Source: Emcibacter sp. (lineage in GTDB: Bacteria > Pseudomonadota > Alphaproteobacteria > Sphingomonadales > Emcibacteraceae). From it: a DNA stretch of 5,852 bases. Of this stretch, positions 1 to 5,819 are shown one piece after another. The translations under genes were made by a program, and so were the position numbers. The notes below the pieces were generated by a model. It ran no database searches, was not told the DNA's origin, and saw only the letters and a program-made list of their open reading frames with translations. Position 1 is the stretch's first letter. Each line of letters begins with the position of its first letter. The stretch lies in the NCBI GenBank assembly GCA_023142175.1, contig JAGLJX010000012.1, forward strand, positions 1-5,852. Reading direction: 5' to 3'.

Positions 1-841
1 TATTATCCATACCCCGAATTTTGGCGGAAAAGGCCCCAAGGGGTTTTAAATCCTGATCTAAAGTAATCTCACCACTAAGTTCTATTTTAATCTCCCCTGC
101 CGTCACCTCAAAGTTCTTAATAGCGAGCGTGCCGCCACTATCCCGCCATGCGCCGAGACTTTCTTTTGAATAGGTCGGCAGTCTATCCCCGTTAACCTGA
201 AGATCAATTTTAATTTGATCGGCCTTCTCGCTGAAAATGCCTGCGGGAAATTCATGGCTTATGACATTATCCGCTTCCAGATACAGCTTTATCTGTGTGG
301 GAAGTTCCATATTACCTGTCCCCTGTGACTGGGCGGGACGTAAGATATGAAGCTTTACCTGCTGTGCCTCGGAGAGGGCATCCCCGCCCGTGGTCCAGTT
401 TATTTTTTTAATGACAAAAGAAGCATTCTGAAATTTACCGCTGTCCAAATCGATAACCACGGACGAACGTGTTTTACCAAAGGTCATCGCTAATTCAGGA
501 TCTCGCCTGCTACCAATGCGCAACGCCCCGCCTTTAGCTATGATCACGCCATGGTTTAATTTCCACGGAAAGGCCACCAAAGTTATATGGGGTGTCGTCA
601 AAAGTACGGGTGGTTTATTCCGACCCGTTTTTATCACCCGCAGCTTATTGAGCGAAAGCTCCATGCGATAGGGGAACCCGTTAATCTCAAGGTCTTCATA
701 CCGAACACTTAAGCCTTGGGATTTCTGTGCGCTGACCCAGTCTTCGACCCTGTCCTCAACCTCACCCGCCATATAATACCAGAATAAGCTATAGCCCAGA
801 ACCACAGCCAAGACAGTCGACACCATTATTTTTAAACGCAT
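1..841 (-). CDS. DUF2125 domain-containing protein, 3' end cut by window edge
   Basis: An open frame of 280 codons runs from the ATG at 841-839 to the window edge without a stop, so the C-terminus is missing. The protein opens with a short basic start (MRLK) and a hydrophobic segment at about residues 5-24, which is either a membrane anchor or an uncleaved signal. The rest is soluble and beta-rich. The GFPYR motif at residues 55-59, followed by alternating hydrophobic strands, is typical of DUF2125, a mainly alphaproteobacterial family of unknown function. Members are usually longer than what is visible here. I infer a periplasm-facing envelope protein. It lies 112 nt downstream of the outer-membrane barrel gene on the same strand. 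Its ribosome site is weak: GGGAA at 849-853, seven bases before the ATG, inside a small AU-only inverted repeat (846-860). The family call is firm; the function is unknown. Confidence 0.85.
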   Translation of the reverse strand, partial: MRLKIMVSTVLAVVLGYSLFWYYMAGEVEDRVEDWVSAQKSQGLSVRYEDLEINGFPYRMELSLNKLRVIKTGRNKPPVLLTTPHITLVAFPWKLNHGVIIAKGGALRIGSRRDPELAMTFGKTRSSVVIDLDSGKFQNASFVIKKINWTTGGDALSEAQQVKLHILRPAQSQGTGNMELPTQIKLYLEADNVISHEFPAGIFSEKADQIKIDLQVNGDRLPTYSKESLGAWRDSGGTLAIKNFEVTAGEIKIELSGEITLDQDLKPLGAFSAKIRGMDN

Positions 842-953
842 AAAGATATTCCCAAAATATTAAGCCGACCATCTCTAAACGAATTCTCCATCAAAGTAAA
901 TCAGTCAGAGCCCTGTTACCGGTCCCCGACATAATCCAATGGAAAAATATTTT

Positions 954-1640
954 TTAGAATTTATAAGATAATCCCAGAGAGACAACCGGATAAAACCTGA
1001 AACTGTCCAGATCATCCCGCACATCATTTCTTTCCTTGGCTATTTCCACCAGAAAATCAGCATCATTGGACAGGGTACCGCCAACGGAAGTCAGGTCAAC
1101 ATTCGCCCTACCGGTAAAGACAACACCCAGATCAACCATGAATGTCCAGCCGCTATCCTTAGCCACAGGATTGCCCCATCCGATTCCGAGATAAGGCGAA
1201 ACATCCCGGAAATCAATATTGCCCTCCAGCGTACCAACTTCGGCACTGGTGAAAACCATGTCACCAATATCATAGCTGTTGGCGGGTGATGCCTGACCGT
1301 CCAGATAATTCTTATCAACAACCGCTCCCCCGGTTATACGAAAACCATTGCCAAGGGCATGCCAGTCAACCAGTGCATTAAAGCTTTTCAATTTCAGGTC
1401 AAAGTCAAATTCATTACCACTTTTATCTAGAGTTTTACTGAGTTTAAAATAATTAGCCCCAACCCTCACATTCACTTTTTCAGTTAGCGCGCCAGTGACC
1501 TCCAATCCTATTCCCTGACTGCTGGCCTTTAAACCAGCGGCAATTCCTTCGGCCTGTGCAGACCCGCTCACGACCCCTAATGGCCCTATAATAATAATAA
1601 CAAAAACTGGAATAAATTTCTTCAATATATTAAGTGCCAT
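954..1640 (-). CDS. small outer-membrane beta-barrel protein with signal peptide
   Basis: This is a complete protein of 228 residues. It starts with a signal peptide: LKK, a hydrophobic core at about 10-24, and a likely cleavage after AQA at residue 30. The mature part has alternating-residue strands such as KVNVRVGANYFKL (55-67), WTFMVDLGVVFTG (165-177) and YPVVSLGLSYKF (217-228). It ends in phenylalanine, the usual C-terminal signal for BAM-dependent outer-membrane insertion. The DWHALGNGFRITGGA (92-106) and SPYLGIGWGN (148-157) segments resemble a family of uncharacterised small barrels of OmpA/OmpW size that I recall from proteobacteria; the match is from memory. The length suits an eight-stranded barrel. 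The start is well supported by a strong AAGGAGG site six bases upstream. The ligand, if any, cannot be told. It lies between plsC and the DUF2125 gene, with 136 nt before it and 112 nt after it, which suggests its own transcription unit. Confidence 0.85.
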   Translation of the reverse strand: MALNILKKFIPVFVIIIIGPLGVVSGSAQAEGIAAGLKASSQGIGLEVTGALTEKVNVRVGANYFKLSKTLDKSGNEFDFDLKLKSFNALVDWHALGNGFRITGGAVVDKNYLDGQASPANSYDIGDMVFTSAEVGTLEGNIDFRDVSPYLGIGWGNPVAKDSGWTFMVDLGVVFTGRANVDLTSVGGTLSNDADFLVEIAKERNDVRDDLDSFRFYPVVSLGLSYKF

Positions 1641-1646
1641 TAACAG

Positions 1647-1653
1647 CCTCCTT
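1647..1653 (-). promoter_or_regulatory. strong Shine-Dalgarno site of the barrel gene
   Basis: The minus-strand AAGGAGG (1653-1647) is a full anti-16S match, six bases from the ATG at 1640. It is the best ribosome site in the window; the neighbouring genes have AAAGGA, AAGGA, GGGAA or G-rich variants. It fixes the start and suggests high translation, as expected for an outer-membrane protein. Confidence 0.8.
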
Positions 1654-1676
1654 GTGTGTGTTGACAGTAAATTTTT

Positions 1677-1705
1677 TACATACCAGCACTTAAGGATTGG
1701 TTAAA
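1677..1705 (-). promoter_or_regulatory. candidate promoter for the outer-membrane barrel gene
   Basis: On the minus strand, TTTAAC (1705-1700) is 17 bases from TATGTA (1682-1677), preceded by TGG as an extended -10. It lies about 37 bases before the barrel gene's ATG and after the plsC stop. This supports separate transcription of the barrel gene. The TGGTATGT octamer at its -10 also occurs in the ftsE leader. The match is by eye only. Confidence 0.38.
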
Positions 1706-1738
1706 AATAGCGCCCACTTTGACTATATATTAGAATTT

Positions 1739-1750
1739 ATTTATATAAAT
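1739..1750. repeat. AT-only palindrome upstream of the barrel gene promoter
   Basis: ATTTATATAAAT is a perfect 12-base palindrome in a very AT-rich stretch (about 1725-1755) between the plsC stop and the barrel gene's candidate promoter, roughly 70 bases before the expected transcription start. It could be a regulator or nucleoid-protein site, but it may also be chance in AT-rich DNA. Confidence 0.25.
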
Positions 1751-1776
1751 GTTTAGCTATAGAGCCGTAGATCAAA

Positions 1777-2496
1777 TCAGGGCTGCGAAACCAACATATT
1801 CTGACAGGCCGTTTCTATTGATTCTTCAAGGCGGGCCATAAAATCTTCTTTCTGAAGACCGGGGTCTATGGGCGGTAGAAATTCGATAATAAATGTGCCC
1901 TTTTTTGTGCGTCCGTCCTTGGGCCAGAAGACCCCCGTATTAACGGCGATGGGGACCACCGGAACCTGAAGATATTTATATATGCCGAAAATACCCGATA
2001 AATATGGGTGCTTTTCACCGGGCAGGGCGCGTGATCCTTCGGGAAAAATAACCACAGAACGGTTATTCTCCATTTCCTTGCGCGACCGGGCCATCATTTT
2101 CTTCATAGCCTTCATACCCATGTCACGGTCAATGGGAATATTACCGACCTTCTCACACAGACGACCATAGAGGGGAATATTCAGAAGCTCTTCCTTCATG
2201 ATGAAGGCGGGGTCATCGATGATGGAATGAAGGACGAAAGTATCCAGCATAGACTGATGTTTCATGGCATAAATAACCGGAGAATGGCTGATATTCTCGC
2301 CACCCCATACTTCCATTTTCAGGCCCTGCACATATCTGAGCAAAAAACGGATACTCCATGACCAACAGGTCTGAAAGAACACATGCCAGCGCCGTGGCAC
2401 GGCTGAAATATATAGGAATGGTGACCATAGGAGACAGGATAATGTTGTCCATCCGTAGAACACAGCCTGAAAAATTGAAGCCCGCAATTGCATCAT
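1777..2496 (-). CDS. plsC: 1-acyl-sn-glycerol-3-phosphate acyltransferase (PlsC family)
   Basis: This 239-residue protein carries the motifs of the lysophospholipid acyltransferase superfamily in order: HX4D at H80-D85 (HQSMLD, catalytic), the NIPIDRD block at 119-125, FPEGSR at 151-156 (glycerol-phosphate binding), and VPVVPIAVNTG at 178-188. A hydrophobic N-terminal stretch (about 10-32) probably anchors it to the inner membrane. By family, it transfers an acyl chain to lysophosphatidic acid to give phosphatidic acid, the precursor of membrane phospholipids. Some paralogues act on other acceptors such as ornithine lipids, so the exact substrate is inferred. Two ATG codons are adjacent (2494-2496 and 2491-2493). 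The first is ten bases from the AAGGA at 2507-2511 and is preferred. It is the fourth gene of the ftsE-ftsX-YdcF string, 49 nt after the YdcF-family gene. The length is typical of the family. Confidence 0.92.
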   Translation of the reverse strand: MMQLRASIFQAVFYGWTTLSCLLWSPFLYISAVPRRWHVFFQTCWSWSIRFLLRYVQGLKMEVWGGENISHSPVIYAMKHQSMLDTFVLHSIIDDPAFIMKEELLNIPLYGRLCEKVGNIPIDRDMGMKAMKKMMARSRKEMENNRSVVIFPEGSRALPGEKHPYLSGIFGIYKYLQVPVVPIAVNTGVFWPKDGRTKKGTFIIEFLPPIDPGLQKEDFMARLEESIETACQNMLVSQP

Positions 2497-2545
2497 CCTA
2501 TTGTATTCCTTGTAATAATTTGTGTCCTATATGCTATTATTTCAG

Positions 2546-3100
2546 TCAGATATCAAGGATTCGCGTCCGCAATACACTCACCAGATATTTACTATATTCA
2601 CGGGCTAGTGAGATAACCCGGATATTTTCGGGCCGCCATTGCCCGACAGGATGGGCAATTATAATAATATCAGGCGCAAAACGCCTTATCTCCACCAAGG
2701 CTCTGGGCATATGTTCCATCGAGGTAACTACCCGGATGGAAGTCATATGGCTCTTTCTCACCCACCCGGATATTTCTTCCGCATTGCCGACGGTATTTTT
2801 TGCTTTCGTGCCGCTTTCGATACAGCAGTCAGCATATTTTTTTGAAATGCCAAGTGCTGCATATAACTCTGCCACAGGCACCTCCGCATTGACCCCGGAA
2901 ATGAAAAGCCTGTCCGCAAGGCCATTTTCCAAAAGCCGTACCGCTTCCTGAAGTCGGCTATTGCCGCCGGTCAGGACAACGATGCCATCGGTTTTCATGT
3001 TCATGGGTGGTTTGACCTGAGACAGGTCATAGATAAAATAAAACAGCCCCGCTAACCACATCAATACCAGCCCCAAACCTAAATAAAACATATATTTCAT
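2546..3100 (-). CDS. YdcF family (DUF218) membrane-anchored protein
   Basis: This 184-residue protein has an N-terminal transmembrane helix at about residues 4-24 and then a DUF218 domain (about 37-165). Visible family hallmarks are TDGIVVLTGG (37-46), RLQEAVRLLENG (49-60), LFISG (65-69), the ES...KNTVGNA block (95-107) with N102, T103 and N106, and VTSMEHMPRA (125-134). The fold is the ElyC/SanA/YdcF type. E. coli relatives are tied to envelope integrity and undecaprenyl-linked precursor use, but the biochemical activity is not settled. At 184 residues it is a short version with one membrane helix. The domain probably faces the periplasm. The start follows a GGGGAAG ribosome site that overlaps the ftsX stop codon, leaving only 10 nt between the genes, so translation is probably coupled to ftsX. 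Co-transcription with ftsEX suggests a cell-wall or division-linked role, by inference. Confidence 0.88.
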   Translation of the reverse strand: MKYMFYLGLGLVLMWLAGLFYFIYDLSQVKPPMNMKTDGIVVLTGGNSRLQEAVRLLENGLADRLFISGVNAEVPVAELYAALGISKKYADCCIESGTKAKNTVGNAEEISGWVRKSHMTSIRVVTSMEHMPRALVEIRRFAPDIIIIAHPVGQWRPENIRVISLAREYSKYLVSVLRTRILDI

Positions 3101-3110
3101 TCAGCTTCCC

Positions 3111-3992
3111 CTAGACCATCCGTCCCAATTCCCTAAGTACAGTAGCGCGCGCTGTTATCATGGAAATCACCGCCGCAATGAAAGGAATGACCAATAGAAC
3201 AGCCACCTGCATAATGGGCAATTCCGGCACTGTAACCATTCCTTCCACCAGATCACGGGACAGATATATCAAAGCTATCAGGGTTATATAAGCCACCACG
3301 AGTCCTAATATCCCTCCCTTCAGGCCATATTTCATAAAACGATCCTGAAAGGCACGGGCAATCACATCATCCTGCGCCCCAAGGTGATGCATAACAGCCA
3401 CCGTTTCCCGATTTTCCGCCATGCCGGCCTTGGTGCCAAAAATAACGATGCTGATAGTTGCCAGCACCACCAGCGTCAAAATTACAAGAGCCACATATTC
3501 CACCATATCCATCAGGCGCAGAAAACGCCCCAGCCATTGCTGATGATCATCCAGATATATATCCTCTGATATTTTGGCCAGCATCCCCCGTAAAGCATCC
3601 AGATCAACCCTCAGACTGCCGCTGATGGTAACATCTAAAATAGCCGGTATGGGAAGGTCGCGGGTCACATTACCTTCGCCAAGCCATGGCTCCAATAATG
3701 CTTCAATCTCCACATCATCCAATATACGCACGAGCTCTATGCCCGGCGTTCCTGTCAAAAGTTGAGTGACCTGATCCACCTGTGCATCCCGATTATGCGG
3801 GTCTGCGGTTGTAATCTGTACCGTTAGCCGGTTACTTAATGTTTCCGTCCAGTCGCCAAAACTTTTGTTGAGCATCATACTACCCATGAGGGCCAGAGCG
3901 CTCAGATAAACCATAATCGCCATCACATAGGGAAGCAGACGTGTCGCCTCATGGTTTTTCTCGTCTGGCAGGAAGGGAATGATATTTTTCAT
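3111..3992 (-). CDS. ftsX: cell division protein FtsX, permease-like subunit
   Basis: This 293-residue protein has the FtsX topology: a cytoplasmic N-terminus, TM1 at about 20-42, a periplasmic domain of about 120 residues (43-163), TM2 at about 164-187, a cytoplasmic loop, TM3 at about 225-245, TM4 at about 260-281, and a short C-terminus. The loop segment ENRETVAVMHHLGAQ (193-207), followed by IARAFQDRFMKYGLKGG (211-227), is the typical FtsX cytoplasmic signature that contacts FtsE. By family knowledge, FtsX carries the ATPase-driven conformational change across the inner membrane to regulate periplasmic peptidoglycan hydrolases (through EnvC- or PcsB/RipC-like partners) at the septum. No such partner is encoded in this window. 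The ATG overlaps the ftsE TGA by four bases (ATGA), so translation is coupled. A G-rich ribosome site lies about nine bases upstream, inside the end of ftsE. The length is normal for alphaproteobacteria. Confidence 0.95.
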   Translation of the reverse strand: MKNIIPFLPDEKNHEATRLLPYVMAIMVYLSALALMGSMMLNKSFGDWTETLSNRLTVQITTADPHNRDAQVDQVTQLLTGTPGIELVRILDDVEIEALLEPWLGEGNVTRDLPIPAILDVTISGSLRVDLDALRGMLAKISEDIYLDDHQQWLGRFLRLMDMVEYVALVILTLVVLATISIVIFGTKAGMAENRETVAVMHHLGAQDDVIARAFQDRFMKYGLKGGILGLVVAYITLIALIYLSRDLVEGMVTVPELPIMQVAVLLVIPFIAAVISMITARATVLRELGRMV

Positions 3993-4780
3993 GCCCGATA
4001 GCCCCCACCATATTTATCTCTGGAATATCTTTTTGGACTGAATTTATCTTCACCAAGAACTTTGGATTTGAACTCTGCCGGATCAAAGGCCGCTTCTTCA
4101 GGCTCAGATAAAGTTTCGCCGGGCCGGATTATCTGCAACCCCCCATCGCGCAGGTGCATGCGGTCCGCCGGAACATTCTTGACAAAAGACATATCATGGG
4201 TGGCGATAACCGTTGTTGTACCAAGCTTGTTCAATTCCACAAACAGATGCATGATCCGTTTGGCAATGGCGGGATCAACATTACCGGTCGGCTCATCCGC
4301 CAGCAACAGATCGGGCCGCTTGATGACCGCACGGGCGATGGCGACCCGCTGTTTTTCCCCGCCAGACAGGGTGGGGGGGCGCGATCTCATCTTACCTTCA
4401 AGACCAACCCATGACAGAAGTTCTTCCACATGGTTTTCAATTTCAGCGCCTCGCCCTCCCGCAATCCACAACGGCAAGGCAACATTCTCAACAACCGTTA
4501 AATGATCCAGTAGCCTGAAATCCTGAAACACGACCCCAATCTTGCGCCGTAAGCGCGGCAGATCGCTACGTTCAGCGGTGATCATATCCTCGCGGAACAT
4601 TGTTATTTTGCCCCGTGACGGGCGATGGGCAAGATATAATAACTTTAACAGGCTGGTCTTTCCGGAACCGCTGGATCCGGTAAGGAAATTCAATGACCCC
4701 GGCTTCAGATTAAAAGAAATATCTTTTAACACTTCCGACCCCATTCTATATCTCATACCAACATTTTCAAAATGGATCAC
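3989..4780 (-). CDS. ftsE: cell division ATP-binding protein FtsE
   Basis: This 263-residue ABC ATPase has every catalytic motif: Walker A GSSGSGKT (35-42), Q-loop Q86 in VVFQDFRLLDHLT, signature LSGGEKQ (138-144), Walker B LLLADE (158-163) with the D-loop GNVD (166-169), and H-loop H195 in ATHD. The opening MIHFENVGMRY matches the FtsE N-terminus and fixes the start at GTG 4780-4778; a TAA directly precedes it in frame, so no longer form is possible. FtsE is cytoplasmic, joins FtsX at the Z-ring, and its ATP hydrolysis gates peptidoglycan hydrolase activation. After the ABC core (about residue 215) there is a tail of roughly 50 residues, acidic first and then basic and Gly/Tyr-rich, that the 222-residue E. 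coli FtsE lacks. It is first in the operon, overlaps ftsX by four bases, and has a candidate promoter at 4830-4858. Confidence 0.96.
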   Translation of the reverse strand: MIHFENVGMRYRMGSEVLKDISFNLKPGSLNFLTGSSGSGKTSLLKLLYLAHRPSRGKITMFREDMITAERSDLPRLRRKIGVVFQDFRLLDHLTVVENVALPLWIAGGRGAEIENHVEELLSWVGLEGKMRSRPPTLSGGEKQRVAIARAVIKRPDLLLADEPTGNVDPAIAKRIMHLFVELNKLGTTTVIATHDMSFVKNVPADRMHLRDGGLQIIRPGETLSEPEEAAFDPAEFKSKVLGEDKFSPKRYSRDKYGGGYRA

Positions 4781-4796
4781 TTAATTCATGTCCTTT
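4778..4796 (-). promoter_or_regulatory. ftsE ribosome site with start-stop codons abutting the GTG start
   Basis: On the minus strand, AAAGGA (4796-4791) is followed by ATG AAT TAA (4789-4781) and then directly by the ftsE GTG (4780-4778), all in one frame. The ATG is only one base from the Shine-Dalgarno and is stopped after two codons, so it cannot start ftsE. The GTG, ten bases away, is the only usable start that gives the conserved FtsE N-terminus. Whether ribosomes ever use the two-codon frame is unknown. Confidence 0.7.
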
Positions 4797-4829
4797 TAAT
4801 ATGATGCCTTTTATCCGTAATCTGGACAT

Positions 4830-4858
4830 ACCATACCAACTCGCTTCTGGGTCGTAAA
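4830..4858 (-). promoter_or_regulatory. candidate promoter for the ftsE-ftsX operon
   Basis: Read on the minus strand, TTTACG (4858-4853) lies 17 bases from TATGGT (4835-4830), which is preceded by TGG as in an extended -10 element. Transcription would start near 4823, about 40 nt before the GTG of ftsE. It is divergent from, and about 50 bp away from, the zinc-ribbon gene's candidate promoter, so one regulator could act on both. The match is by eye only. Confidence 0.38.
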
Positions 4859-4904
4859 CTTATAAATATATTGCAATTATACCATTTAGATAAGTTTAGA
4901 GTTC

Positions 4905-4933
4905 TTGCGTAAATCATTTCATCTGATTATAAA
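4905..4933 (+). promoter_or_regulatory. candidate sigma-70-type promoter for the zinc-ribbon gene
   Basis: A TTGCGT at 4905-4910 is separated by 17 bases from TATAAA at 4928-4933, close to the housekeeping consensus at the ideal spacing. Transcription would start near 4940, leaving a leader of about 43 nt before the ATG at 4983. The match is by eye only, in AT-rich DNA where chance hits occur. Confidence 0.45.
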
Positions 4934-4982
4934 CATATAAAAGTTATATACCCATTAGATAATAAGAGTTACAGGCTTCTGA

Positions 4983-5786
4983 ATGATCCTGACCTGCCCC
5001 GAGTGTTCTGCACGATACGTTATTGATCCAAAGGCCCTTATGCCAAACGGTCGGGCGGTCAGATGTGCCAAATGCAAACATACATGGAAAGAAGATGCGC
5101 CAGACAAAGATGTAGCTCTGGTGGATGAGGCCGAGAACCCGCAACAGGAAGATCCGGCCCCGCAACAGCCAGCCTCTGATGAGGAGAGCGCGGAAGATGA
5201 TTTCGCCATCCGGCGGGCACGGCGACAAAAACGGCCCCGTCCCCTTCCCAAAGGCACAAACCTACCCGCGCTTCAGAACCATAAACATGGTGACATTTTA
5301 TGGGGATGGTATGGCCTTGGCGCTTTCGTTGCCATCATTATCACAAGCGTTCTTATCTTCCAGACAACCATAAGCGAATTCTGGCCGCCATCCCAAAAAC
5401 TCTACCGGACCCTTGGGTTAAAAGATAATGGCGGCATGGACAGCAGTGAAGCCCATCAGGGGGAGCAGAATACAAAAGAGCCCGCCGTTAATATCCCCCC
5501 CGAAGATCTATTTAGAATTGAAAATACGGTCCCCAGCAAAATTCTGAACGGCACTGTTGTGACCCTGAAGGTAGAAGGTAATATTACAAATCTTACCGAT
5601 GAGACTCATGATCTGCCTTTGCTCCGAATTTCCCTTAAGGATGCACAGGGGCAGGTCATTCGGGAATGGACCTTTAAACCATCTGCCACAACCATTTCAG
5701 AGGATGAAAAGGTTGCTTTCGTTACGTCTTTACCCAATCCGCCGGATGACGCCGTCAGCATTAGTGTTACTTTTGCTCAAAAATAA
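4983..5786 (+). CDS. MJ0042-type zinc-ribbon membrane protein with DUF3426-like C-terminus
   Basis: This 267-residue protein starts with a zinc ribbon: CPEC (C5, C8) and CAKC (C28, C31), the MJ0042/zinc_ribbon_5 pattern. An acidic linker rich in Pro and Gln (about 37-75) follows, then a basic patch (78-90), one transmembrane helix at about 108-130, and a C-terminal domain (about 175-267). In that domain, VTLKVEGNITNLTDE, RISLKDAQGQVIREW and KVAFVTSLPNPPDDAVSISVTF resemble the DUF3426 or Ig-like domain usual in such proteins. The basic patch before the helix supports a cytoplasmic zinc ribbon and a periplasmic C-terminus. Similar genes commonly sit next to ftsE in alphaproteobacteria, but I know of no established function. 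The ATG is favoured because the ribbon begins at residue 5. Its ribosome site is weak (AGG, eight bases upstream). It is transcribed away from ftsEX. Confidence 0.87.
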   Translation: MILTCPECSARYVIDPKALMPNGRAVRCAKCKHTWKEDAPDKDVALVDEAENPQQEDPAPQQPASDEESAEDDFAIRRARRQKRPRPLPKGTNLPALQNHKHGDILWGWYGLGAFVAIIITSVLIFQTTISEFWPPSQKLYRTLGLKDNGGMDSSEAHQGEQNTKEPAVNIPPEDLFRIENTVPSKILNGTVVTLKVEGNITNLTDETHDLPLLRISLKDAQGQVIREWTFKPSATTISEDEKVAFVTSLPNPPDDAVSISVTFAQK

Positions 5787-5808
5787 TGTCTTGCCGAAAA
5801 TAAGACAT
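5786..5808 (+). repeat. inverted repeat after the zinc-ribbon gene
   Basis: ATGTCTT (5786-5792) and AAGACAT (5802-5808) are perfect complements flanking a nine-base loop, beginning at the last base of the stop codon. The stem is AT-rich and no T-run follows, so it is not a canonical intrinsic terminator. It may be an mRNA 3' hairpin or an operator for whatever lies downstream. Confidence 0.4.
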
Positions 5809-5819
5809 AAAGATATTAT
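5791..5819 (+). promoter_or_regulatory. possible promoter reading out of the right edge
   Basis: TTGCCG at 5791-5796 and TATTAT at 5814-5819 are 17 bases apart, just after the zinc-ribbon gene's stop. They could drive a plus-strand gene beyond the window. The -35 matches the consensus at four of six positions and the -10 at five of six. It overlaps an inverted repeat at 5786-5808. No downstream gene is visible to support it. Confidence 0.3.

Noticed and set aside
842..953. Promoter or terminator between the barrel gene and the DUF2125 gene
   Set aside because: I found no -35/-10 pair with good spacing and no GC-rich hairpin with a T-run. The DUF2125 gene may be read from upstream, but the sequence does not decide it.
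943..954. AAAAATATTTTT palindrome overlapping the barrel gene's stop codon, considered as a terminator
   Set aside because: It is a pure AT palindrome with no GC stem or loop, so it is not a credible intrinsic terminator.
2358..2951. A 197-codon plus-strand open frame opposite plsC and the YdcF-family gene
   Set aside because: It spans two well-supported minus-strand genes and their gap. Its translation is rich in Cys, Ile, Arg and Ser with no domain motif, and it lacks a good ribosome site. It is an antisense shadow.
4062..4505. A 147-codon plus-strand open frame opposite ftsE
   Set aside because: It lies wholly antisense to a full-length FtsE with all ABC motifs; its Ser/Arg/Pro-rich product is typical of a shadow frame.
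4781..4798. Possible CtrA-type site (TTAA pair) in the ftsE leader
   Set aside because: The two TTAA elements are 11 bases apart rather than the 7 of the CtrA consensus, and they are explained by the ribosome site and stop codon.
4944..5259. Overlapping minus-strand frames opposite the zinc-ribbon gene
   Set aside because: They oppose the cysteine ribbon and linker of a well-supported gene, show no recognisable domain, and their apparent cysteines and arginines come from complementary codons.
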